Assembly (NCBI GenBank): GCA_964431205.1
Contig: CAYSIX010000181.1
Location: 1 to 8,817 of the forward strand
Length of the DNA: 8,817 nt
Direction: 5' to 3'
From: CAYSIX01 sp964431205
GTDB taxonomy: Bacteria; Planctomycetota; Phycisphaerae; Phycisphaerales; Phycisphaeraceae
Shown here piece after piece: positions 1 to 6,006 of the stretch. Positions within the stretch are counted from its first letter, which is position 1. The number at the start of each line of letters is the position of its first letter. Under the pieces are notes generated by a model. It did not search any database. It worked only from the letters and a program-made list of their open reading frames with translations, and was not told the DNA's origin. The translations under genes and the position numbers were made by a program.

Positions 1-1
1 C

Positions 2-571
2 GTCATCGGTCGCGAGTGCCGCCGGCAGTGCCTGGACCAGATCGGGCGATTGCCCGAAGCCCTGATCGCCTGCGTCGGCGGCGGGTCCAACGCCGCCGGC
101 TTCTTCTACCCCTTCCTCGACGACAACGCCGTGCGCATGGTCGGCGTCGAGGCCGGCGGCCGCTCCACCCACCTCGGCGAACACGCCGCCCCGCTCTCGT
201 TCGGTCAGCCCGGCGTGCTGCACGGCTCGCTCAGCTACGTCCTCCAGGACAACGACGGCCAGACCTCGCCCGTCCACTCGGTCTCCGCCGGGCTCGATTA
301 CCCCGGCGTCGGACCCGAGCACGCCTACTGGCACGACAGCGGCCGCGTCCAATACACCGCCTGCACCGACGCCGACGCCCTGGCCGCCTTCCGCACGCTC
401 GCCGAGTCCGAGGGCGTCATCCCCGCGCTCGAGAGCGCCCACGCCCTCGCCGAGGCGATCCGCCTCGCGCCGCAGTTGCCCGCCGACCACGCCATCGTGA
501 TCAACCTCTCCGGCCGCGGCGACAAGGACCTCGACGAGGCCGTCCGCCTGCTCGGCATAACCGACGGCTGA
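2..571 (+). CDS. trpB: Tryptophan synthase beta subunit, C-terminal part (5' end outside window)
   Basis: This is the last 189 residues of a PLP enzyme that condenses indole with L-serine to make tryptophan; the family is usually about 400 residues, so roughly the N-terminal half lies outside the window. Visible family signatures are the PLP-phosphate loop GGGSN (fragment residues 26-30), the segment VGVEAGG, the conserved block SAGLDYPGVGPEHAYW, and the C-terminal SGRGDKD that contacts the cofactor. The frame is open from base 2 to a TGA at 569-571 and has the strong G/C third-position bias of the neighbouring genes. The usual partner trpA does not follow; the next gene on this strand is an unrelated exported phosphoesterase 76 bases on. 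Identity rests on several invariant motifs in order and is secure. Confidence 0.96.
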   Translation, partial: VIGRECRRQCLDQIGRLPEALIACVGGGSNAAGFFYPFLDDNAVRMVGVEAGGRSTHLGEHAAPLSFGQPGVLHGSLSYVLQDNDGQTSPVHSVSAGLDYPGVGPEHAYWHDSGRVQYTACTDADALAAFRTLAESEGVIPALESAHALAEAIRLAPQLPADHAIVINLSGRGDKDLDEAVRLLGITDG

Positions 572-635
572 ACCGGTCGACCCGCCACGCCGGCACGCCG
601 CGAAACGCCCTGTGAACCCAAGCACGACCCCGGCT

Positions 636-641
636 TACAAT
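636..641 (+). promoter_or_regulatory. -10 element (TACAAT) for a leaderless phosphoesterase transcript
   Basis: TACAAT lies exactly six bases before the ATG at 648, which would place the transcription start at or next to the first base of the start codon. No Shine-Dalgarno sequence is visible. At the usual 17-bp spacing the -35 would be TGAACC (613-618), a weak match. The same spacing is seen at 3039 and 7778. Confidence 0.6.
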
Positions 642-647
642 GCCCGC

Positions 648-1715
648 ATGAGCGACGCCCGCCTCACCCGACGCCAGTTCCTCACCACCGCCGCCGCGGG
701 CACCGCCGCCCTGACCCTGCCCGCCACCGCCCGCGCCGACTCGCCCCCGACGCCCCCGAGCGATCCGAACGCCGACGGCTTCAGCTTCGTCCACCTGACC
801 GACATGCACGTCGCCCGCCGCCGCAAGGGCCACGAGGGCTATCTCCGCTGCATCGAATCGGTCAACGCCCTGCCGGTCAAGCCCGCGTTCGCCATCATGG
901 GCGGCGACCTGGCGTTCGACGGCCTGTACAACGAGAAGGACGAGTTCGCCGACCAGATCAAGCTCTACAAGGACGTGACCGCCGAGCTCGACTGCCCGCA
1001 CCACAACTGCATGGGCAACCACGACGTGCTCGGCTGGAACTCGCGCCGCAAGGTCCCCACCGACGACCCGGACCTGGGCAAGCGAATGATCATGGATCGG
1101 CTGGAGTGGGAAAAGCCGTACTACAGCTTCGACCACGGCCGCTGGCACTTCGCGATCCTCGACAGCATCTACCCGATCACGCAGGATCACGGGCCGTCGT
1201 ACGAGCCGCGCATCGGCGAAGAGCAGCTCGAATGGCTGGCGTACGACCTGGGCGCAGCGGGCGATCGGCCGAAGGTCGTGGTCACGCACATCGCGGCCTT
1301 CTGCAACAAGGGCCAGCAGGCCGGCGACCCCCACGCCCCGGCCATGACGCCGGGCATGGTTGTCCGCGACAACCGTGCGCTGCGCCGGGTCCTGGAACGG
1401 CACGGGGTCAAGGCGCTGCTGCAGGGCCACAGCCACCGGCCGGAGGAGTATCGCTTTCAGGACGTCTGGTACCTGACCAGCGGTGCCGTGAGCGCGGCGT
1501 GGTGGAGCGGGGACTGGATCGGCGCGACCACGGGATACACCGTGTTCCACTGCGCGGGCGACGAGCTGGGCTGGCAGATGCGGGCGTTCGAATGGGAGCC
1601 GCACCTGGAGCCGCGGGACACGCTCGAGCGGCGCAAGATCGCCGAGCACGAGGCGGAGCTCGCCGAGCAGCGGCGTCTGCTGGAGCGGGAGCGCGCCGGC
1701 CGCCGGCCTTCGTAA
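648..1715 (+). CDS. Tat-exported calcineurin-like metallophosphoesterase
   Basis: A 355-residue secreted or periplasmic phosphohydrolase with a two-metal centre; the substrate is unknown. The N-terminus has a twin-arginine signal (TRRQFLTT, R8-R9), a hydrophobic alanine-rich stretch and a likely cleavage site after ARA (residues 28-30). The metal-binding motifs follow in canonical order: D52-x-H54 in LTDMHV, GGD at 85-87, GNHD at 123-126, H214 in VVTHIA and GHSH at 260-263. All ligands appear intact, so it should be active. The last ~30 residues (326-350) are highly charged and heptad-like, probably a short coiled coil. A GTG at 612 is in frame but would add 12 residues and overlap the -10 element, so ATG 648 is preferred; it also starts the Tat signal at the usual distance. 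Exact subfamily is not determined. Confidence 0.93.
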   Translation: MSDARLTRRQFLTTAAAGTAALTLPATARADSPPTPPSDPNADGFSFVHLTDMHVARRRKGHEGYLRCIESVNALPVKPAFAIMGGDLAFDGLYNEKDEFADQIKLYKDVTAELDCPHHNCMGNHDVLGWNSRRKVPTDDPDLGKRMIMDRLEWEKPYYSFDHGRWHFAILDSIYPITQDHGPSYEPRIGEEQLEWLAYDLGAAGDRPKVVVTHIAAFCNKGQQAGDPHAPAMTPGMVVRDNRALRRVLERHGVKALLQGHSHRPEEYRFQDVWYLTSGAVSAAWWSGDWIGATTGYTVFHCAGDELGWQMRAFEWEPHLEPRDTLERRKIAEHEAELAEQRRLLERERAGRRPS

Positions 1716-1790
1716 CCGCCAGTGACCACGCGGCTTACGCCGGTCGCGGCGAATCGGATCAACATCTCATCCACACCCGCGCCCGCTCGT

Positions 1791-1819
1791 TTGAGCCGCG
1801 GCCCTAGCGGCGATAGACT
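1791..1819 (+). promoter_or_regulatory. Sigma-70-type promoter for the ClpS-like gene
   Basis: TTGAGC (1791-1796) and TAGACT (1814-1819) are separated by exactly 17 bp; each matches its consensus hexamer at four of six positions. Predicted transcription starts near 1826, giving a 5' leader of about 115 nt before the ATG at 1943. The leader is G+C-rich and can form local hairpins, but I recognise no riboswitch class in it. Confidence 0.5.
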
Positions 1820-1926
1820 CTCGTTATCGGACAGCAGCGCGGCCGCTGGGGAGGCCGGTCGTAACGCGGTCGCCGCTGACTGACCACCGTAGCACGACGG
1901 ATCGTCCTATCGGTTCCGCTCTGATC

Positions 1927-1932
1927 AGGAGG
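1927..1932 (+). promoter_or_regulatory. Ribosome binding site AGGAGG of the ClpS-like gene
   Basis: A full AGGAGG lies ten bases before ATG 1943. It is notable because the phosphoesterase, antitoxin and cysE genes lack any such site; this gene is the one with a conventional leader. Confidence 0.7.
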
Positions 1933-1942
1933 CCTCTCCCGC

Positions 1943-2290
1943 ATGTCCGACCCAACCCCCGCGACGCGATGGATTCACCCCCAACCGACTGACCCCCCGG
2001 GCGAGATCGACACCCCGCCCACACCGCGTGTCGAGCAACCCGACGCACCGCACGCCGGCCTGAGTGAGTGGAAGGTCCTGCTGCGTGACGTCGCCCATCA
2101 TGACATGCTCCACGCCGTCGAGAGCATCTCGCTGCTGACCCCACTGGTCTGCCACGAGGCCGTCGCCCACATGTTCGACGCCCACCGCCACGGCGCCTCG
2201 CACCTGCTGACCACGCACCGCGAGCGGGCCGAGCTCTACCGCGAGCAGTTCGCCCGCCGCGGCCTGAAGGTGACGATCGAGCCGGCGTGA
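1943..2290 (+). CDS. clpS: Divergent ClpS-like Clp protease adaptor
   Basis: A 115-residue protein whose residues ~41-115 match the ClpS fold. ClpS hands substrates carrying N-degron residues to ClpA/ClpC for degradation by ClpP. Evidence is the SEWKVLL first strand, a central helix region, the H-R-H-G-A-S-HLL-TTHRERAELY block (residues 81-99) and the ending LKVTIEPA, typical of planctomycete and actinobacterial ClpS. The first 40 residues are proline-rich and probably disordered, like the flexible ClpS tail. The acidic NDD motif that holds the substrate alpha-amino group is not recognisable: the segment reads RDVAHHDM (48-55). The pocket histidine equivalent to E. coli H66 appears kept as H81. 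It may therefore be a second, specialised ClpS paralogue with altered or no N-degron binding. Start ATG 1943 is supported by AGGAGG ten bases upstream. Confidence 0.8.
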   Translation: MSDPTPATRWIHPQPTDPPGEIDTPPTPRVEQPDAPHAGLSEWKVLLRDVAHHDMLHAVESISLLTPLVCHEAVAHMFDAHRHGASHLLTTHRERAELYREQFARRGLKVTIEPA

Positions 2291-2294
2291 GCGC

Positions 2295-2310
2295 ACCGAG
2301 CATCCTCGGT
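2295..2310. terminator. Small hairpin between convergent genes, possible terminator
   Basis: ACCGAG-CATC-CTCGGT forms a six-base-pair stem with a four-base loop just after the ClpS-like stop codon. No T-run follows on the plus strand, so it is only a weak candidate for termination or transcript-end protection. Confidence 0.3.
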
Positions 2311-2322
2311 CCAAATGACGGG

Positions 2323-3048
2323 TCACCCGCTCGGTCTGTCCTGCGCGAGTTCGGGCTCCGACCGCGTGCCGGCGGTACGCATCCAGCCGATCACGCCAAC
2401 GATCTTGCCCGGGCCGAAGAGCAAAACAATACCCAGCGCCGCCATGAGAAGCCCGTCGATGCCCAGTGGCAGAGAACTCCAAATCGGGCGTTCCTGTACG
2501 ATTTTTACAACGACGTTATGAATGATCGTTGCCATGCCCCACACGGTGAAATAGAGTCCAAGGCCAGCAAACACAATCGCCGCCAGATCACCGGCCATTA
2601 GTTGGCCAAGATTCGCTCGGCCATCGTCGCGAAACACAAGCCTAGCAACTAAGGTTGATCCAAACCAGAGAAAACAAATGATCAGCAAATGGACGACGAT
2701 CTGACCTGCCAATATTACGAGGGCTTCCGTATTCGTTCGCGGTTGGTTTCAGACATCAAATGCAAGAACGATGCTGAGGTGCCAGAGATTTTCGATGAGC
2801 CTAGACGCCACCCAGATTGAAAGCACCTTCGAGGCCAGCTCGGCCAGCTCGCGTTTGCGGAAGGTGGAAGCGGCGATCGCCGACTCGCGCACGGCGTAGC
2901 CGCACTCGGGGCACTGCCCGTCGATCGCCTGCCCGCGCAGGTCAATACAGCGCCATCGAAGCCGGTTGGTTCGCTCATGAGCGCTATCGTCCGTATCGGT
3001 GACCGCGAAAGCAAGGTCCGCGGCAGGACATCGGATGATAGAATACAA
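2323..3048 (-). pseudogene. Decayed zinc-ribbon plus multi-TM membrane protein gene with in-frame TGA
   Basis: Two open segments on the minus strand, 3048-2749 and 2712-2323, lie in the same frame and are separated by one stop, TGA at 2751-2749 (AFDV-stop-NQPRTN). A single TGG-to-TGA change would explain it. The first part holds half of a planctomycete-type zinc ribbon (DLRGQ...CPECG), but the first Cys pair of the usual CxxCGYDLRG is absent (WRCIDLRG instead). An ATG at 2978 starts MSEPTGFDGA in a neighbouring frame, as if a small indel had removed the first zinc knuckle and shifted the frame. The second part has about three hydrophobic helices and ends in a soluble tail. No good ATG/GTG start exists in the zinc-ribbon frame; only TTG codons are available. 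Base composition between about 2480 and 2760 is visibly lower in G+C than the neighbours, which fits decay or foreign origin. A functional short membrane protein from TTG 2712 cannot be excluded. Confidence 0.6.
3039..3044 (+). promoter_or_regulatory. -10 element (TAGAAT) for the leaderless DUF433/PIN pair
   Basis: TAGAAT ends six bases before ATG 3051, the same spacing as at 636 and 7778, with no Shine-Dalgarno site between. No convincing -35 hexamer is visible upstream. The promoter lies inside the remnant of the divergent zinc-ribbon gene. Confidence 0.6.
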
Positions 3049-3050
3049 GT

Positions 3051-3299
3051 ATGGACGAAAAGGCGAGCAAACGGACCGTTGACTGGCGTGACCGCATCAC
3101 CGTCGAGCCCGGCAAGTGCGGTGGTCGTCCCTGCATCCGCGGCATGCGTATCCGTGTCGTAGACGTCCTGGACATGCTCTCAAGCGGGATGACGGTCGAG
3201 CAGATCCTGGCCGAGTTTCCTGACCTGGAAGCTGACGATATCCGTGCAGCGCTCGCCTACGCGCGAGCGCGGCTGGATCATCCCGTGGTTCAGGCATGA
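3051..3299 (+). CDS. DUF433 family antitoxin-like protein
   Basis: An 82-residue protein of the DUF433 family (VapB-like antitoxins with a winged-helix-type fold). The hallmark block PGKCGGRPCIRGMRI occupies residues ~20-34 and is followed by the helical region VVDVLDMLSSGMTVEQILAEF, then DLEADDIRAALAYA, which are the typical second and third helices. Family length is usually 70-80 residues, so it is complete. The stop overlaps the start of the next gene (ATGA, 3296-3299), indicating translational coupling. By analogy it would neutralise the PIN-like partner and probably repress its own promoter; neither is shown by the sequence. The start is fixed by the -10 element six bases upstream. Confidence 0.9.
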   Translation: MDEKASKRTVDWRDRITVEPGKCGGRPCIRGMRIRVVDVLDMLSSGMTVEQILAEFPDLEADDIRAALAYARARLDHPVVQA

Positions 3300-3631
3300 A
3301 GTTTCTGTTGGACGCTCAGTTCGCCCCACGCCTCGCTCAACTGATCAGCGACGGCAATGAGGATCTCGAAGCTGTCTCGGTCCGTGATGTCGGGTTGCTC
3401 CACGCGAACGATGGTGAAATCTTCGACTATGCATGCCGCCACGGCTATGTCGTCATGTCGAAGGACCAGGATTTCGTGGACCTGGTCACTCGTCGCGGCG
3501 CTCCCCCGCAGGTCGTCTGGTTTACGTGCGGGAACCTCTCGACCACCGCGACATGGGCGCGTCTGCGATCTACGCTGCCGGCGGCCATAGAACAGCTCGC
3601 TGACGGCGAACCGTGTGTCGAGATGGCGTAG
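3296..3631 (+). CDS. DUF5615 PIN-like toxin-type nuclease
   Basis: A 111-residue protein of the DUF5615 (PIN-like) family, which pairs with DUF433 proteins and is thought to act as the RNase toxin of a type II system. Visible features are the N-terminal strand KFLLDAQFAPRL with D6 (usually LLDENL), the DGEIFDYA helix with acidic D39/E41, the SKDQDF motif (residues 55-60) giving D57 and D59, and the CGN turn at 78-80. The acidic set needed for metal binding therefore seems intact. Translation is coupled to the DUF433 gene by the four-base ATGA overlap. It ends ten bases from the convergent PGPGW gene. Toxicity is inferred from family and pairing only. Confidence 0.88.
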   Translation: MKFLLDAQFAPRLAQLISDGNEDLEAVSVRDVGLLHANDGEIFDYACRHGYVVMSKDQDFVDLVTRRGAPPQVVWFTCGNLSTTATWARLRSTLPAAIEQLADGEPCVEMA

Positions 3632-3641
3632 TTGACCGTCG

Positions 3642-4100
3642 CTAAATCCGATGCTCGGCCGCCGTGTCGCTGACCGCGTCGAACACCAGCGGCGGGCGGC
3701 CGGCGCGGCGGCGGAGCCAGTTCATCGAGCGCAGCACCGCCGAGCGGGTCACCAGCCACCGCTCCAAACGGTACTTGCCCGGGAAATTTAATAGCAGCAG
3801 CCCGACGAACATCGTCAGCAGGCCCTGGCCCGGCAAGAACAGCATCGGTATGCCGGCGAGGATGAACAAACACCCCGCCACGTTCTTGACCACCAGGACC
3901 GCGACACGCAGCACGCCGTACCGCTCGAACCACTGCGGCGGCCGGCGACGGTTGTGGGCGAAGTAGTCGGCCGGCAGGCGCACGATCAGCCGCGGCACGA
4001 TCACCAGCGTCGCCAGGAACGTGACCACCGAAGCCGCGCCCAGCCACCACAGCAGCGCCTCGTTCTGGTCGAGCCAGTCGCGAACAGCCTGAACATCCAT
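3642..4100 (-). CDS. PGPGW-type small transmembrane protein
   Basis: A 152-residue inner-membrane protein of unknown function resembling the PGPGW family (Pfam-type 'putative transmembrane protein'). One long hydrophobic segment lies at residues ~16-40. A second pair at ~64-104 surrounds the motif LPGQGLLTMFVGLLLLNFPGK, in which LPGQG (89-93) replaces the more usual LPGPG. A basic stretch (HNRRRPPQWFER, residues 49-60) links the segments, and the C-terminal tail is cytoplasmic-looking and Arg-rich. It is the last gene of the minus-strand group, 60 bases after the ABC permease, with no promoter-like hexamer before its ATG, so it may be co-transcribed with the permease. Function is not known. 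Confidence 0.82.
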   Translation of the reverse strand: MDVQAVRDWLDQNEALLWWLGAASVVTFLATLVIVPRLIVRLPADYFAHNRRRPPQWFERYGVLRVAVLVVKNVAGCLFILAGIPMLFLPGQGLLTMFVGLLLLNFPGKYRLERWLVTRSAVLRSMNWLRRRAGRPPLVFDAVSDTAAEHRI

Positions 4101-4160
4101 GGCGGGACCCGTGACGCGTCGATCGCCGGCGCCGTGCCCGGCGAACCTCGGCCCGGCACG

Positions 4161-5945
4161 CTAGACGCGGAAGATCGCGCCCAGGCGCTTGCCCATCAGC
4201 ACCGACGCGCCGACCAGCGTCACCGTCAGCAGCGCCATGCCCCAGACGCCCATGGCGCTGGCGATGTACGGCCCGTCGCCGAGGCGGTTGTAGAACTCCC
4301 AGATCGCCTTGGTGATCGGGAAGTGCTCCTGCCGCTGGGCGAGGATGAGCGAGTCGCTGACCTCGAGCATCGAGAAGCTGAACACAAGGATCCCGCCGGC
4401 GATGAGGTTGGCCAGGATCAGGGGCAGGACGACGCGGCGGATGGCGGTGAGCGTCGACGCGCCGAGGTTCAGCGCGGCCTCTTCCATCGCGCCGGAGGTC
4501 TGCTCGAGGCCGGCGGCGGCGGAGCGGACGACGTACGGCAACCGCCGGACGGCGTAGGCGATGATCAGCAGCGGCACGGGGTTGGGGTGCTGGCCGAGCA
4601 CGGCGAACGCGCCCTCGAGCGGGTCGCCCTTGCCGAAGGGCCAGGCCAGCGTCATCGCGACGTAGCCGAAGGCCATGACCAGGCCGGGCACGGCCAGGGG
4701 CAGCATGGCGAGGCTGTCGAGCAGCCACGAGCCGCGGACGCGCAGGCGGACGGTCAGATACGAGATCGCCAGGCCGGCGGCGACGCACAGGCCCATCGCC
4801 GCGGTGGCGTAGAGCAGGCTGTTGGTGATCGCGTCCATCGCCAGCGGGTGCTGCAGGGCCGAGGCGTAGTGCGTCAGCGTCCACTGCCGCGGCAGCACGG
4901 AGCGGTACCACTGGCCGTCCACGGTCAGCGACGCGAGCACGACGCCCAGGTGCGGCAGCACGGCCAAGGCGGTGATGGCGACGAACGCCCCCGCGGCGGC
5001 GAACCCCGCCGCGCCACGCAACGGCTTCTCCGTCGCCGCGATCGTCGCCTTGTTCTCCATCGCGTAGCCCCGCCCGCCGAACAGCAGCTTGCCGATCCCG
5101 TACATCGCCACCGCCACCGCCAGCATCACCACCACCAGCGCGTACGGCCGGGGGTTCTGCGCGATCTCCTGGATCCCCCAGAACACCTGCACCGGCGTCA
5201 CCGTGTAGTAGTCGAACATCAGCGGCGTGCCCAGCTCGGTGAACGACCAGATGAACACGATCGTCCCGCCGGCGAACATGCCCGGCATGATCAGCGGCAG
5301 CGTGCAGCGCCAGAACCGCCGCCACGGCCCGGCGCCCAGGTTCATCGCCGCCTCCTCCAGCGCCGGGTCCAGGTTCGCCAGCGCCGCCGTCACGTTCAGG
5401 TACAGGATCGGGTACAGGTGCAACGCCTCCATCAGCACCACGCCCCAGAACCGCCCCCCGCCGTCGCCGACGATCCCGCCCAGAAAGTCGATCCCCGGCT
5501 CGTTCGGGTCCAGCACGCCCAGGTGCATCAGCAGCGCGTTGAGCGCGCCGAAGCGACCGAGCAACGCCCGCAGACCGATCGCGCCGACGAACGGCGGCAG
5601 GATCAGCGGCACCAGCACCGCCGCCGTCACCCATCGCTTGCCCGCGAACGTGTAACGCGCCGCCAGCACCGACAGCGGCAGCGTGATCACCACGCACAAA
5701 GCCGTGGTCACCACCGCGATCAGCACGCTGTTGATCAGTCCCTCGCGGTAGAGCGGGTCCCGCAGCACGCCGACGTGCGGGTCAACCAGGTACCGGAGCG
5801 TGAAGCGGCCCTGCTCGTCGGCGAACCCGCCGGCGACGGTCAGGACGATCGGCCAGATCAGAAACGCGCCCAGCAGCGCCAGCAGCACCGCCATCAGGCT
5901 GTACCGCCACGCCACGCGCCCCAGTCGCCGCCCGTTCATCACCAT
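4161..5945 (-). CDS. ABC transporter permease with two fused BPD_transp_1 domains (iron/thiamine/phosphonate type)
   Basis: A 594-residue inner-membrane protein containing both permease domains of an importer in one chain, like FbpB/AfuB, ThiP or phosphonate-type permeases. Each half has the cytoplasmic loop that docks to the ATPase: EEAAMNLGAGPWRRFW at about 197-212 and EEAALNLGASTLTAIRR at about 488-504. I count about twelve hydrophobic segments. The reading frame extends to a TTG at 5999, but the extra 18 residues (with a DFDFDF repeat encoded by a GAAGTC-type tandem repeat) look like upstream DNA, and a promoter lies inside them. ATG 5945 is therefore preferred, with ATG 5939 as an alternative. 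No ATPase or binding-protein gene is adjacent in the window, so the substrate cannot be assigned; ferric iron is the commonest annotation for this architecture. It follows the FAD oxidoreductase by 61 bases. Confidence 0.9.
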   Translation of the reverse strand: MVMNGRRLGRVAWRYSLMAVLLALLGAFLIWPIVLTVAGGFADEQGRFTLRYLVDPHVGVLRDPLYREGLINSVLIAVVTTALCVVITLPLSVLAARYTFAGKRWVTAAVLVPLILPPFVGAIGLRALLGRFGALNALLMHLGVLDPNEPGIDFLGGIVGDGGGRFWGVVLMEALHLYPILYLNVTAALANLDPALEEAAMNLGAGPWRRFWRCTLPLIMPGMFAGGTIVFIWSFTELGTPLMFDYYTVTPVQVFWGIQEIAQNPRPYALVVVMLAVAVAMYGIGKLLFGGRGYAMENKATIAATEKPLRGAAGFAAAGAFVAITALAVLPHLGVVLASLTVDGQWYRSVLPRQWTLTHYASALQHPLAMDAITNSLLYATAAMGLCVAAGLAISYLTVRLRVRGSWLLDSLAMLPLAVPGLVMAFGYVAMTLAWPFGKGDPLEGAFAVLGQHPNPVPLLIIAYAVRRLPYVVRSAAAGLEQTSGAMEEAALNLGASTLTAIRRVVLPLILANLIAGGILVFSFSMLEVSDSLILAQRQEHFPITKAIWEFYNRLGDGPYIASAMGVWGMALLTVTLVGASVLMGKRLGAIFRV

Positions 5946-5953
5946 GGCCGCAA

Positions 5954-5981
5954 AGCGTATCCGGCGAGCCGTCCCTGTAAA
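5954..5981 (-). promoter_or_regulatory. Promoter for the ABC permease gene
   Basis: Read on the minus strand, TTTACA (5981-5976; five of six to TTGACA) and TACGCT (5959-5954) are separated by 16 bp. The -10 ends eight bases before ATG 5945, so the transcript would be leaderless or nearly so. This supports the ATG rather than the upstream TTG as start. Confidence 0.45.
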
Positions 5982-6006
5982 GTCGAAGTCGAAGTCCAAC
6001 CCGACA

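Noticed and set aside
501..1649. Minus-strand open frame of 382 codons opposite the phosphoesterase
   Set aside because: The plus strand has all five metal-binding motifs and a Tat signal; the minus frame is a composition shadow.
2749..2751. Selenocysteine or recoded TGA in the zinc-ribbon protein
   Set aside because: No selenoprotein family resemblance and no evident downstream hairpin of the required kind; the gene is also damaged at its zinc ribbon, so a TGG-to-TGA nonsense change is simpler.
3445..5697. Long minus-strand open frame (750 codons) overlapping permease and PGPGW genes in another frame
   Set aside because: Composed of Arg/Gly/Ala-rich sequence without motifs; both real genes are read in a different frame and show membrane segments and EAA loops.
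5982..5997. Short GAAGTC tandem repeat (three units) as a functional repeat or coding DFDFDF start
   Set aside because: Only three copies, and it lies at the -35 side of the proposed permease promoter; too short to claim more than chance.
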